Part shown: positions 40,378-48,897 of the stretch, in pieces
Numbering within the stretch: position 1 is the stretch's first letter
Layout: the number at the start of each line of letters is the position of its first letter
Assembly: GCA_910585995.1 (NCBI GenBank)
Contig: CAJUGG010000094.1
Coordinates: 17,615-81,614 of the forward strand
Direction of reading: 5' to 3'
DNA from: an uncultured Lachnospiraceae bacterium
GTDB lineage: Bacteria > Bacillota > Clostridia > Lachnospirales > Lachnospiraceae
DNA: 64,000 bases
The notes under the pieces: model-generated
The model's input: only the letters and a program-made list of their open reading frames with translations
Databases searched by the model: none
Told to the model about the DNA's origin: nothing
Translations under genes and position numbers: made by a program

Positions 40378-41400
40378 ATGGAAGTTTCTACTAAAAATTT
40401 ATACATACCCGAAGATTACCACTCGGAGCTGTCCCTTTACGATACACAGATTGCCATCAAGACAGTCAAAGATTTTTTTCAGCAGACCTTAGCAGAACAG
40501 CTCTATCTGCTCAGAGTCTCCGCCCCCTTGTTTGTCCGTCCGGAATCCGGACTCAATGACAACTTAAACGGCGTAGAACGCCCTGTCTCTTTTGGCATCA
40601 AAGAACAAGGAGACCGTCCGGTGGAGATCGTCCACTCCCTCGCCAAATGGAAACGAAATGCCCTGAAGCAGTACGGATTCCATGTGGGAGAAGGACTCTA
40701 CACAGATATGAACGCCATCCGCCGGGATGAAGACACAGACAATGTACATTCCATCTATGTGGACCAATGGGACTGGGAAAAGATCATCTTAAAGCAGGAC
40801 CGCAATATGGACTATCTGAAAGAGATCGTCAAAAAGATCTACAAAGCACTGAAAAAGACAGAAAAATACATGTCCATACGCTATGACTACATCGAAGAAA
40901 TCCTTCCAAAAGATATCTATTTTATCACCACCCAGGAACTCTTAGACCTCTATCCGGATCTCACTCCCAAAGAGCGGGAAAACAAGATCGCACAGGAAAA
41001 AGGTGCAGTCTTCCTCATGCAGATCGGAGGACGCCTAAGCAACGGAGAACCCCACGACGGCAGAGCACCGGACTACGACGACTGGAGCCTGAACGGAGAC
41101 ATCATCGTCTGGTATCCAGTCCTTGGGCACGCCTTAGAACTATCCTCCATGGGGATTCGCGTAGACGAAGAAGCACTGGCCGAACAGCTCAAGATCGCCG
41201 GCTGTGAAGAACGGGCAGAACTCCCGTTCCAAAAAGCCATTCTGGCCAAAAAACTCCCCTACACCATCGGCGGAGGGATCGGACAGTCGCGCATCTGTAT
41301 GTTTTATCTAAGAAAAGCACATATTGGAGAAGTGCAGGCCTCCATCTGGCCGGAAGCCATCCGCGAGACAGCCGCACAACATGGCGTAACCCTGCTATAA
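40378..41400 (+). CDS. asnA: Aspartate-ammonia ligase
   Basis: A 340-aa class-II-synthetase-like enzyme that makes asparagine from aspartate, ammonia and ATP. Typical segments are VSAPLFVRPESGLNDNLNGV, the VHSIYVDQWDWEKII motif and TIGGGIGQSRICMF near the C-terminus. Length matches AsnA. It starts 17 bases after the bactofilin stop with GGAGGG, and a terminator follows it. Confidence 0.95.
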   Translation: MEVSTKNLYIPEDYHSELSLYDTQIAIKTVKDFFQQTLAEQLYLLRVSAPLFVRPESGLNDNLNGVERPVSFGIKEQGDRPVEIVHSLAKWKRNALKQYGFHVGEGLYTDMNAIRRDEDTDNVHSIYVDQWDWEKIILKQDRNMDYLKEIVKKIYKALKKTEKYMSIRYDYIEEILPKDIYFITTQELLDLYPDLTPKERENKIAQEKGAVFLMQIGGRLSNGEPHDGRAPDYDDWSLNGDIIVWYPVLGHALELSSMGIRVDEEALAEQLKIAGCEERAELPFQKAILAKKLPYTIGGGIGQSRICMFYLRKAHIGEVQASIWPEAIRETAAQHGVTLL

Positions 41401-41440
41401 CATACCAATTATTATAATAAGAACTATAATCATAAACAGA

Positions 41441-41495
41441 GCATTCTGACTCAGCGACACATCACATCATAGTCGAGTCAGAATGCCCTATTTTT
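41441..41495 (+). terminator. Rho-independent terminator after asnA
   Basis: GCATTCTGACTC pairs perfectly with GAGTCAGAATGC (12 bp, 41441-41452 with 41475-41486). The loop of 22 bases is long, and CCTATTTTT follows. Confidence 0.8.
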
Positions 41496-41528
41496 AGTCC
41501 ATATTTCAAGGAAAGAAGGATATTTGAA

Positions 41529-42032
41529 ATGAAAGAAAAACTAACCCCAAAAGACGTAGAAAAGATACAGGCCGAGATCGACCACCGAAAATTAGTCCTA
41601 AGACCCCAGATCTTAGACGCCGTCCGTGAAGCAAGAGCACAAGGAGACCTAAGTGAAAACTTTGAATATTACGCTGCCCGCCGCGAAAACGGCACCAACA
41701 ACAGCCGGATCCGCTACTTAGAACGCCTGTTAAAAAACGCCGTCATCATCGAGGACAACTCCTCCTCTGACGAAGTAGGACTCAACAAGACCGTCACCGT
41801 CTACATCGAAGAAGACGACGAATACGAAACCTACAAAATCGTCACCAGCATCCGCGGCAACTCCATGAAAAACCTGATCAGCATCGAATCCCCCCTAGGA
41901 AAAGCCCTCCTGCACCACCACACCGGCGACAAAGTCACCATCCCCGTCAACGACACCTACAGCTATGACGTCATCATCCGCGAAATCAAAAACACCAGCG
42001 ATAACGAAGACGACAACATCCGCGCCTTCTAA
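41529..42032 (+). CDS. greA: GreA/GreB-family transcript cleavage factor
   Basis: A 167-aa protein. The N-terminal coiled coil (about 5-80) carries the tip motif REARAQGDLSENFEYYAARR, with the acidic D/E that reach the polymerase active site. The C-terminal FKBP-like domain runs from about 85 (LNKTVTVYIEEDDEYETYKI). Normal Gre factors end soon after IREI; here an acidic tail (DNEDDNIRAF) follows. It probably rescues backtracked RNA polymerase. Codons are strongly C-ending, which may reflect high expression. Confidence 0.88.
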   Translation: MKEKLTPKDVEKIQAEIDHRKLVLRPQILDAVREARAQGDLSENFEYYAARRENGTNNSRIRYLERLLKNAVIIEDNSSSDEVGLNKTVTVYIEEDDEYETYKIVTSIRGNSMKNLISIESPLGKALLHHHTGDKVTIPVNDTYSYDVIIREIKNTSDNEDDNIRAF

Positions 42033-42149
42033 CCCCTCTTCCTTCCCAAAAAGAGGCCAACCAAAGAAACCTCCCTCCACCCACCTCATCTCCTCCCCTC
42101 CAGAAAACAATATACATCCCCAAGAGGGTCCTCCCTCCCCCCACAACCA

Positions 42150-42311
42150 GGGTCCTCCCCGGACGTCTGCGGCTCGCTAAAAAAGAGGACTGGGGGTAGT
42201 CTAATCGTGCTGTGTGGATTGGAACGGACAATTCCGATACACTCCATGCAGACATTAGACCACCCCCCAGTCCTCTTTTGCAGCCGAGCCGCAGACGTTC
42301 GGGGAGGACCC
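42150..42311. repeat. Family E long inverted repeat, copy 3 (short core)
   Basis: Arms 42150-42205 and 42254-42311 pair with few interruptions. The core keeps only GTGCTGTGTGGATTGGAACG and GATACACTCCATGCAGAC; the inner stem and tip found in other copies are missing. It lies between convergent genes and ends one base before the stop codon of the fusion gene. The 42033-42149 stretch before it is unusually pyrimidine-rich on the plus strand and holds no gene. Confidence 0.85.
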
Positions 42312-42312
42312 G

Positions 42313-43650
42313 TCACCCCTCCCGATACTCGCTCAAAAACTTCTCCATCACCTCTGCCATCGCAATCGACTCTCCTCTCGTCAACTTAAACTCACTCTTA
42401 CTGCTCCCATTGATCATAGACAAAAAATCACTGATCTCATACCGAAGCCCATCCTCCAAAAACCGATCCGTATATTTCTCCACATCTTTCGGATCTTCAT
42501 GATGCACTTCAAAATACGCCGTCTTCCACCAGGGAGCCTCCACCACAATATATCCCGTTGTCCCGCAGATCAACAGCGATCCTTCTGATTTTACTCCCAG
42601 CCCGCAAGTCGCTGTCCCCAGCCCATTCGGATACCGAAAATGCGCCTTTGTAAACACATCCAACCCATGTTCCCCTTCAATCGTATCAAACCGCACCTCT
42701 TCATACCCGCTGCCAAACAGCTTAATAATCGGCAGCATCACATAACTCCCAAGCTCTGTAAAACTCCCTCCATAGTTCGGATCCGTCAGCTCTCGGCTCT
42801 GTGGCCCTTCCAGCTTGGTAAAACAAGCCTCCACACTGCGCACATTGCCGATCATCCCGCTGCAGGCGATCCCAAGCAGCCTGGAAAATCCCGGACAATA
42901 GGCAGTCTTAATCCCTTCAAACAAGATTAACCCTCTCTTAGCAGCCAGCGCAAACAACTCCTCTGCCTGCGCACGCTTAAGTACCATAGGCTTTTCACAG
43001 AGCACATGTTTCCCATGCTCCAGCGCCGATTGGATATACGAATAGTGCGTCTCATGAGGCGAAGCCACATAGACCGCCTCTACAGCCCCGTAAAAGGCTT
43101 CTAGGTCCTCATAGGCATCAATCCCCCACTTCTGGGCAAACCGCGCCGCACTGCCCGGATGCGGGTTGTATACCGCCTCCACATTGACGCCGCTGACCAG
43201 CTTTGCCTCCGGGATAAAACGCCCTGCAATCCGGCCTGTCCCAATGACTCCGATCCGCTGAATATGTTTTTTCTGCGCCCGCAGCATGGTGCTGGAGATA
43301 TTTTTCGTCCGCTCCAGATAGACCACCTTACAATAGTCACTCAGATAGTCAAATGTCCCGATCCAGTCCGAGCCAACTGTAAAAATATCAATCTGATACT
43401 TTTTCACATCCACCAGTTTCTGCCCCGGAGAACTCTCAATAATCACCTCATCCGCAAAACCAGATTTCTTTACATTTTCTATTCTTGTTACGAGAGAGTC
43501 CACCACATTCAGCTTGCCTCTCGTCTGATCATACTCCTCCGTCGTCACCCCGACGATCAGATAGTCTCCCAGAGCCTTCGCCCTCTTAAGCAGCTTGTAA
43601 TGGCCCTCATGAAACAAATCAAACGTGCCATATGTAATAACCTTTATCAC
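42313..43650 (-). CDS. Fusion: TagD-like cytidylyltransferase and Gfo/Idh/MocA oxidoreductase
   Basis: A 445-aa protein. Residues 1 to about 135 are a nucleotidyltransferase of the glycerol-3-phosphate cytidylyltransferase type, with YGTFDLFHEGH (HEGH at 14-17) and the ERTKNISST motif. From about 143 follows a dinucleotide-binding oxidoreductase (RIGVIGTGRIAG, VYVASPHETHYS, HVLCEKPMVL). Such a fusion could make and activate a sugar or polyol phosphate, for instance for a surface polymer together with the TagF-like gene upstream. The start is the GTG at 43650 with AGGAGG, overlapping no other gene; a longer frame upstream crosses a family F repeat and is rejected. Confidence 0.8.
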   Translation of the reverse strand: MIKVITYGTFDLFHEGHYKLLKRAKALGDYLIVGVTTEEYDQTRGKLNVVDSLVTRIENVKKSGFADEVIIESSPGQKLVDVKKYQIDIFTVGSDWIGTFDYLSDYCKVVYLERTKNISSTMLRAQKKHIQRIGVIGTGRIAGRFIPEAKLVSGVNVEAVYNPHPGSAARFAQKWGIDAYEDLEAFYGAVEAVYVASPHETHYSYIQSALEHGKHVLCEKPMVLKRAQAEELFALAAKRGLILFEGIKTAYCPGFSRLLGIACSGMIGNVRSVEACFTKLEGPQSRELTDPNYGGSFTELGSYVMLPIIKLFGSGYEEVRFDTIEGEHGLDVFTKAHFRYPNGLGTATCGLGVKSEGSLLICGTTGYIVVEAPWWKTAYFEVHHEDPKDVEKYTDRFLEDGLRYEISDFLSMINGSSKSEFKLTRGESIAMAEVMEKFLSEYREG

Positions 43651-43685
43651 GCCAATCCTCCTATTTAAGTTCCGTTTTTTATTAA

Positions 43686-43790
43686 AGTTCCGCTCCAGCC
43701 ACTCACAATGCCCCTTATCTGGAAGCATCTTCGGCTGCCTTCGCATCCAAAAACCCTTCCTGGCATTGTTCGGGCTTACGCTGTTTTTTT
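43686..43790 (-). repeat. Family F intergenic repeat, copy F4
   Basis: On the minus strand it runs from AAAAACAGCGTAAGCCCG to GGAGCGGAACTTTAA with a long variable middle. A second copy of the end motif (CGGAACTTAA, 43665-43674) follows just before the ribosome site of the fusion gene. Confidence 0.5.
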
Positions 43791-43796
43791 AATCAC

Positions 43797-46358
43797 TTAC
43801 CGCCTTTTTAATTCCCGGCACATAAATTGATAGATTTTCTCACCGCATGTCCCGTCATGGTTAGCAGCGATCTCTCCAAATGCACACATCTGGCGTTCTC
43901 TGTCAAAGGCTTCTCCAACCACTTTTCCGTCCAGAAAATCTTTAAGAGAATAAAATACGTCCTCGGAGCAGGCATACTGAAGCCACTGTGAATCCTCTTT
44001 AAATCCCGGCTCGTGGCTCTTGAGTTCCTCCGGATCAAATGTTATCTCAATCTCCGAATATGTGTTCGATTCCATATCCACATAGTATACTTTCCTGTCA
44101 TAAAATGAAAACATCACATTTTCTTTCCAATTCAGCTCTTCATCCACCAGATACCCCAGCACTCCGCTTGACCATGCCGTATAATATCCATTCTTTGGAC
44201 CGGCTGGCAGCTCCATCGGCGGTTTCCACTCGGTGATCTCCCCTGTCTCTTTATGGATGCAGATATACATATTGGCCCAGTTCGGAGACAGGTAGACATG
44301 CTCTTTGTCAAAAGCTGCTCCGTTAAAAGGCTTTTCCATACTGACATACCCATGAACAGGATTTTTACAGATGAATCCTTCCGGATAATCGCTGTACTCC
44401 TGTACTTCTTCGGTCGTGGGATTCCATCTGGTAACTACGGTCCCGTCAAAGGGTAAAAGCCACATCTCGTTTTCATTGGGAAGCCCCGCCAGGCCCAGCC
44501 ATCCGCCGCCTGCCACGGGCACTTCCACGATGCTCTGTTCTCCGGTTCTGGGTTCCATCACCAGGATACGGTTGTCCACCACAGAAGCAAAATACAGCTT
44601 CCCTCCCTGGAGACGCACACCGCCCAAGCGCCGTTCCCCATCCGCTCCTATCCCGATAAATACATCCAGATTGTCTTTATAATACACAATCTCATCTTTC
44701 TTGGTGTCGTAGCGCACAATTGCCGGATACCAGTTAGGTATCAGGAAGAGATATTCTTCCACCACAGCGGCTGTATAAAAAGCTCCCACCTGCTCGACTT
44801 CCTGTCTGAGGGTGATCTTTCTCTCCACCCCCTGATCTCCTACCACCAGGATATCCTGCGCACTGATAGGGCAGATATATTTTTTCCCATCTATGATGGC
44901 AATCGGCGCATAGTAGCCGCCATAGGCATAAGGAGACAGATCACAAAGATAATGGTAGTGATGTTCTCTTCCTTCTGACCGATACAACTTATTTCCCTGG
45001 GTCAGGTAAAAGGTCTCCTTCTCCTCCAGATCAAACGTCGGAAATCCCCGGACCATCTCTCCTCTCCAGTCCCCTTCTTCCGGTTCACTGTGGATATCAT
45101 TATTTAAGATAAAGAGCGGTTTTCCAGCCAGTCCAAACAGAGAAGTCACAGAAGTCGCAGCATCTCCGATATACACATCCGACAGCGCAATCGTATTCGT
45201 GATATCCGGTGTCTCGTCCAAAATCCCCACATTCTGTGTTACAAAATACCGCTTCAATGTGTCATACACCGGCTTAAACTCGCTCCTGAGAGACAAAAAG
45301 GTAGACTCCAACAGAGGATGCGGCCGCCATAACAGACAAGCATCATCCCGCCCCTCAAAACACCGGAATACATACTCCATCTTTTTTAAGAAATATTTGG
45401 TATTTCCCAGCATCCCATTGATACTGGTATTGTAAAAATAGACCTTTTTTCCCGCCATCTTCTCTTCCCAGTCTTTCGGAGGCTTAGGCGGATTCTGACA
45501 GAGCTTCATCACCCGGTCAAATTTTGGAGAGCCAAACGGCAGCAATTTTTCCTTAGGAAGCTCCGGGTCATAGAATTTCCGGAACTTATCCGACTGCATC
45601 ACAATATAATCCGCATAATAGTAAGCCGGACAACTGAGCTGTCCCTCACTCATCCCACCCGACGTAGAAAAATAAGGAATATATACTAACAGATCCGTAA
45701 ACTGCTTCAGATTAAAAGAATAAAAAAACGGATGCACACTTGTCACATAATTATGGCCATCATACGGATTGTGGATAAAGATCATATCCGGGTGCCGTTC
45801 CTGAAAATCATATTCCTCATAACCTGTCACTTCCACATACGGCGGAAACTGATCCCCCTCATAATGCATCTCCTTCACCGTTCCGTCCGGATTCTTATCA
45901 AAATATGGTATCGGGATCACATAAGCATCGCAGTTCTCATCCTTCTCTGCTTCCATCCATACACTCTCCAAAGAGTCCCACATAGCAGATTTATAAGGCA
46001 GAAATACCACTTCCAGCCGCTCTTTCGTATCCCTTCCGATACTGTTTTGCACCTTGATCGTCTGCGCCTTTAACTGCTTATACACCTTGTTAGGATTTAG
46101 CTCCTGACTCTGCGACACCAGCGTATACACCTGAAAGACCGACTCACAGTATTCCTCCAAAAGCTTCACGGTCACAAAGCCTTCTCCTTCTTCCTCTTCA
46201 ATCAGCGTCCCCAACTGAATCGCCGCTTCCTGACACTGCCCCAAAAGGTCCAAAGCACCTTCTGCCTTCTTACTCTCCAAAGCCTTCCGAATCGCCTCAT
46301 GCGCCTGCCCCAAAAGCCGGATATAATCTCTCGCAATTTTCCTACTATGTCTTTTCAT
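43797..46358 (-). CDS. TagF-like glycerophosphotransferase with C-terminal propeller
   Basis: An 853-aa soluble protein. After a helical N-terminus (1-105), residues of about 115-450 form a GT-B-type transferase of the CDP-glycerol glycerophosphotransferase group: VVFLPYKSAMWDSLESVW, PFGSPKFDRV, LLWRPHPLLESTF and DVYIGDAATSVTSLFGLAGK (the donor-binding end). The remaining 400 residues are beta-rich repeats (KLYFASVVDNRILVMEPRTG) suggesting a propeller for glycan binding. With the TagD-like fusion downstream it may build a teichoic-acid-like or flagellin-linked polymer. The ATG follows AAGGGG weakly. Confidence 0.75.
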   Translation of the reverse strand: MKRHSRKIARDYIRLLGQAHEAIRKALESKKAEGALDLLGQCQEAAIQLGTLIEEEEGEGFVTVKLLEEYCESVFQVYTLVSQSQELNPNKVYKQLKAQTIKVQNSIGRDTKERLEVVFLPYKSAMWDSLESVWMEAEKDENCDAYVIPIPYFDKNPDGTVKEMHYEGDQFPPYVEVTGYEEYDFQERHPDMIFIHNPYDGHNYVTSVHPFFYSFNLKQFTDLLVYIPYFSTSGGMSEGQLSCPAYYYADYIVMQSDKFRKFYDPELPKEKLLPFGSPKFDRVMKLCQNPPKPPKDWEEKMAGKKVYFYNTSINGMLGNTKYFLKKMEYVFRCFEGRDDACLLWRPHPLLESTFLSLRSEFKPVYDTLKRYFVTQNVGILDETPDITNTIALSDVYIGDAATSVTSLFGLAGKPLFILNNDIHSEPEEGDWRGEMVRGFPTFDLEEKETFYLTQGNKLYRSEGREHHYHYLCDLSPYAYGGYYAPIAIIDGKKYICPISAQDILVVGDQGVERKITLRQEVEQVGAFYTAAVVEEYLFLIPNWYPAIVRYDTKKDEIVYYKDNLDVFIGIGADGERRLGGVRLQGGKLYFASVVDNRILVMEPRTGEQSIVEVPVAGGGWLGLAGLPNENEMWLLPFDGTVVTRWNPTTEEVQEYSDYPEGFICKNPVHGYVSMEKPFNGAAFDKEHVYLSPNWANMYICIHKETGEITEWKPPMELPAGPKNGYYTAWSSGVLGYLVDEELNWKENVMFSFYDRKVYYVDMESNTYSEIEITFDPEELKSHEPGFKEDSQWLQYACSEDVFYSLKDFLDGKVVGEAFDRERQMCAFGEIAANHDGTCGEKIYQFMCRELKRR

Positions 46359-46394
46359 CCTATTGCCCCTTATCTATCAAACATAATTATTTCT

Positions 46395-46424
46395 ATTCTA
46401 ACACGACATCCCCCGACAATTCAA
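46395..46424 (-). promoter_or_regulatory. Promoter of the TagF-like gene
   Basis: On the minus strand: TTGAAT, 18-base spacer, TAGAAT, ending 37 bases before the start codon. Confidence 0.45.
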
Positions 46425-46487
46425 CGCCTTTTCTCTTCCAACACAAAGTCAACCTCATTTTCCCAAAAATTCTATCCATCCAAACAT

Positions 46488-46514
46488 TTAATTTCCGCCC
46501 TGCTCCGCCGATAT
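46488..46514 (+). promoter_or_regulatory. Sigma-28-like promoter of the C39-like peptidase gene
   Basis: TTAA (46488-46491), 15-base spacer, GCCGATAT (46507-46514). It matches the flagellar sigma-D consensus (TAAA-N15-GCCGATAT) except one -35 base, and lies 49 bases before the start. Confidence 0.6.
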
Positions 46515-46562
46515 ATTGTATAGATTTTTATTCACACAGGATCAAAACCATACAAGGAGACT

Positions 46563-47498
46563 ATGCCATTGAAACAAGCACTATCCAACCATCCTTCCAA
46601 AAAAGAGAGTTCCAATCTCCTCTCTCATCTGTTGCTGCTGGGGATCTTAGCCTGTGCGCTTACCATCTTAGCAAGCCTGTACACCTTCTATCGCCCCTTT
46701 ACCCTGGATGACCTCAGATCCCAGGCCGGCCTTCTGCAAGCCAAGATCTCCGCCTTTCGGGAATCCTTCCATACAGAAGACCCCGGATCACAACTATCCG
46801 CAGATCTCAATAATACACAATCTCTGCCCGACACCCAAGTCCCCGCCTCCAAGTCTTCAGAAGAAGACTCCATCCCCTACATCGAATCCACCGGAGAACA
46901 AGGGGACATCACCACTCTCTCCACCGAACTAGAAGACGGCGAGACCCTCGACACCATCTACACCGTCATGTTAGACACCGGCTGCGGACCCATGCTCTAC
47001 TTCCATCAAGGCGACCTGCGCTGGGGAGACTATCTCTACGGCGGCGAAGACCCCATGAACAAATACGGCTGCGGTCCCACCGCCGTCTCCATGATCATCA
47101 ACAGCTTCTCCGACACCCCCGCAAGCCCCATCACCCTCGCCGACTGGTCCCTGGAAAACGGCGGCTACGCCCTCCACAGCGGCTCCTACCACAGCCTCAT
47201 CCCCAACTCCCTCACCGCCCACGGCTTCCAGGTAGAGACTGTCACCGACCGCTCCTACGACCACGTAGCCTCCCTCCTGTCCTCCGGCCACATCCTGATC
47301 GCCCTGATGGGCAAAGGCACCCTCACCCAAAACGGCCACTTTGTCCTCTTCACCAAACTCCTGGACAACGGCCAAGTCCGCATCGCCGACCCCGCCAGCT
47401 ACGAAAACTGCACCCAGGACTGGGACCTGACCCAACTCCTCTCCGAACTAAAAAAAGTCTACGACAACGGCGCCCCCCTCTGGTCCGTCTCCCTCTAA
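46563..47498 (+). CDS. Membrane-anchored C39-like cysteine peptidase
   Basis: A 311-aa protein. One N-terminal helix (about 22-43) anchors it, a Ser/Thr/Glu-rich linker follows (60-135), and a papain-like C39_2 domain faces outward. The catalytic Cys is C170 in YGCGPTAVSMI, the His is H259 in GHFVLF, and the Asp is in IADPASY. Such enzymes cut peptides or peptidoglycan. The ATG follows AAGGAG. Its sigma-28-like promoter suggests co-expression with the flagellum, perhaps for wall or surface processing. A family E hairpin follows. Confidence 0.75.
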   Translation: MPLKQALSNHPSKKESSNLLSHLLLLGILACALTILASLYTFYRPFTLDDLRSQAGLLQAKISAFRESFHTEDPGSQLSADLNNTQSLPDTQVPASKSSEEDSIPYIESTGEQGDITTLSTELEDGETLDTIYTVMLDTGCGPMLYFHQGDLRWGDYLYGGEDPMNKYGCGPTAVSMIINSFSDTPASPITLADWSLENGGYALHSGSYHSLIPNSLTAHGFQVETVTDRSYDHVASLLSSGHILIALMGKGTLTQNGHFVLFTKLLDNGQVRIADPASYENCTQDWDLTQLLSELKKVYDNGAPLWSVSL

Positions 47499-47549
47499 AA
47501 ATAATTAATCCCCAACCAGAGCCACTCTCCCTTCCACCCCCCAACCCCA

Positions 47550-47744
47550 GGTTCAGCCCCCAGACAGAGCGCCCCGTCTTTGCACGAATAGTGCTGTGTG
47601 GATTGGAGCGGACAGTCCCGGTGTTTTGTACGTCTCAGGCGGACACTCACGTGTCCGATTGAGGCGAACAAAACACCGGGACTGTCCGATACATTCCATG
47701 CAGACATTCGTCAAAGACGGGGCGCTCTGTCTGGGGGCTGAACC
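47550..47744. repeat. Family E long inverted repeat, copy 4
   Basis: Arms 47550-47589 and 47706-47744 pair over all 39 bases of the right arm, with one bulged C in the left, in the same position as in copy 1. The core starts GTGCTGTGTGGATTGGAGCG and ends GATACATTCCATGCAGAC, with a fully paired inner stem (CCCGGTGTTTTGT/ACAAAACACCGGG) and tip GCGGACAC/GTGTCCG. It lies between convergent genes. Confidence 0.87.
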
Positions 47745-47777
47745 GTCCCTAGAGTCCCTATCTATGAGCTGCTCATC

Positions 47778-48710
47778 CTACGCAATCGTATTCAACAGCA
47801 TCCCCACTGCATAATAATTCGTCAGATTATAAGCTCCCCCTCTCGCAAAGTTCGCGAAAGAAGTAAACGAATCCGGCAAAGATGCGCTGTCCAGTGCTGC
47901 CGAAGAACTCTTTTTCTCTCTTCTCGCACTATACTTCTCAGTAGTCTCCTGCGTACCATTCGTACCTTCCGAACCCACGATCTTATTGACCGGAGAATCC
48001 AGTACATTGGTAGCCTTCGTACCCACGCGCTCTGCCATACCATACTGACCACCGACTACTTCCTTCACCAGTCCATAGCCTTCCTCGATGGTCTTTGTAA
48101 GCTTCTCCTTATCCACCTGCAGATTTCCATAAGTATCTTTGCTAAGACCGATGGTCTGCAAAGCCTTATCCGTTGTAAGTGCTCTCTGGAACGCAGCCAG
48201 ATCTCTGGAAGCGGAAGAAGCTGCTCCCGTGTTGTTCTTCAAGAAAGAAGTGGTATTATTGTACTCTTTTGCAAAATTCTCAACCGCAGATACAATATCT
48301 CCTGCTGCCTTCTCTACTGCTGCCTGTGCTTCCTTAATCTGATCCTCATTGCCGCTCTGTGCCGCTTTGTCAGCTGCTGCCAATGCCTTCTCATATTTCT
48401 CGAACACATTGCCTTCCTTGCTGGTCTGCAGTGCTGCCGCAGCAGACTCCAGATCCGTCAGCGCCAGCTGATAATTTCTCAGATACCCGGAAGTCGAAGA
48501 GACGGTCTTATTGCTGGAGCTGGTCTTATTCGAGCTGCTCGTACTACTGGTACTGCTGCTACTGTTGACACCACTGGTAGATTCCAGCTTATCTTTCATC
48601 TCTTCTGCTTTGGAATTGGAATTGTTTACCCAAGACTCATAGTCCATACTGCTGTTATAGTTGGAATTATAACCATAACTTCCCACGCCGCCGATTCCAC
48701 TCATTGCCAT
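47778..48710 (-). CDS. FliD C-terminal-like protein with Ser/Thr-rich N-terminus
   Basis: A 310-aa protein. Residues 1-75 are low complexity (Gly, Ser, Asn, Tyr, then Ser/Thr repeats). The middle resembles the tail of the filament cap FliD: IVSAVENFAKEYNNTTSFL, DLAAFQRALTTDKALQTIGL and YGNLQVDKEKLTKTIEEG. There is no signal peptide and no N-terminal FliD domain, so it is probably exported through the flagellum or associated with it. A sigma-28-like promoter lies upstream at 48842-48868. Its exact role is unknown. Confidence 0.6.
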   Translation of the reverse strand: MAMSGIGGVGSYGYNSNYNSSMDYESWVNNSNSKAEEMKDKLESTSGVNSSSSTSSTSSSNKTSSSNKTVSSTSGYLRNYQLALTDLESAAAALQTSKEGNVFEKYEKALAAADKAAQSGNEDQIKEAQAAVEKAAGDIVSAVENFAKEYNNTTSFLKNNTGAASSASRDLAAFQRALTTDKALQTIGLSKDTYGNLQVDKEKLTKTIEEGYGLVKEVVGGQYGMAERVGTKATNVLDSPVNKIVGSEGTNGTQETTEKYSARREKKSSSAALDSASLPDSFTSFANFARGGAYNLTNYYAVGMLLNTIA

Positions 48711-48841
48711 AATTTTTTCTCCTTTCTGGCATAATCATACCTTAATATTGCGGAGTCCTCATACCTCTCCGCTCTGTTGTAAAAGGATTACTCCTGATGC
48801 AACCAACCTGATATAGACATAGATACCCTCTCTATTATACT

Positions 48842-48868
48842 ATATCGTCCTTCCTTCCTAAAAAATAA
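48842..48868 (-). promoter_or_regulatory. Sigma-28-like promoter of the FliD-tail-like gene
   Basis: On the minus strand: TTAT (48868-48865), 15-base spacer, GACGATAT (48849-48842). It lies about 130 bases before the start codon; a TATAAT overlaps just downstream. Confidence 0.45.
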
Positions 48869-48897
48869 GCACATTTTACCAAAAACAATCCCGGATT

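Noticed and set aside
41441..41495. A fifth family E element after asnA
   Set aside because: Its arms resemble part of the copy-1 arms (TCTGACTC), but the conserved core is absent and a T-run follows, so it is an ordinary terminator.
46971..47435. A long minus-strand frame rich in Gly, Val and Asp inside the C39-like gene
   Set aside because: It is the antisense shadow of strongly C-ending codons in the real gene; no start signals and an implausible composition.
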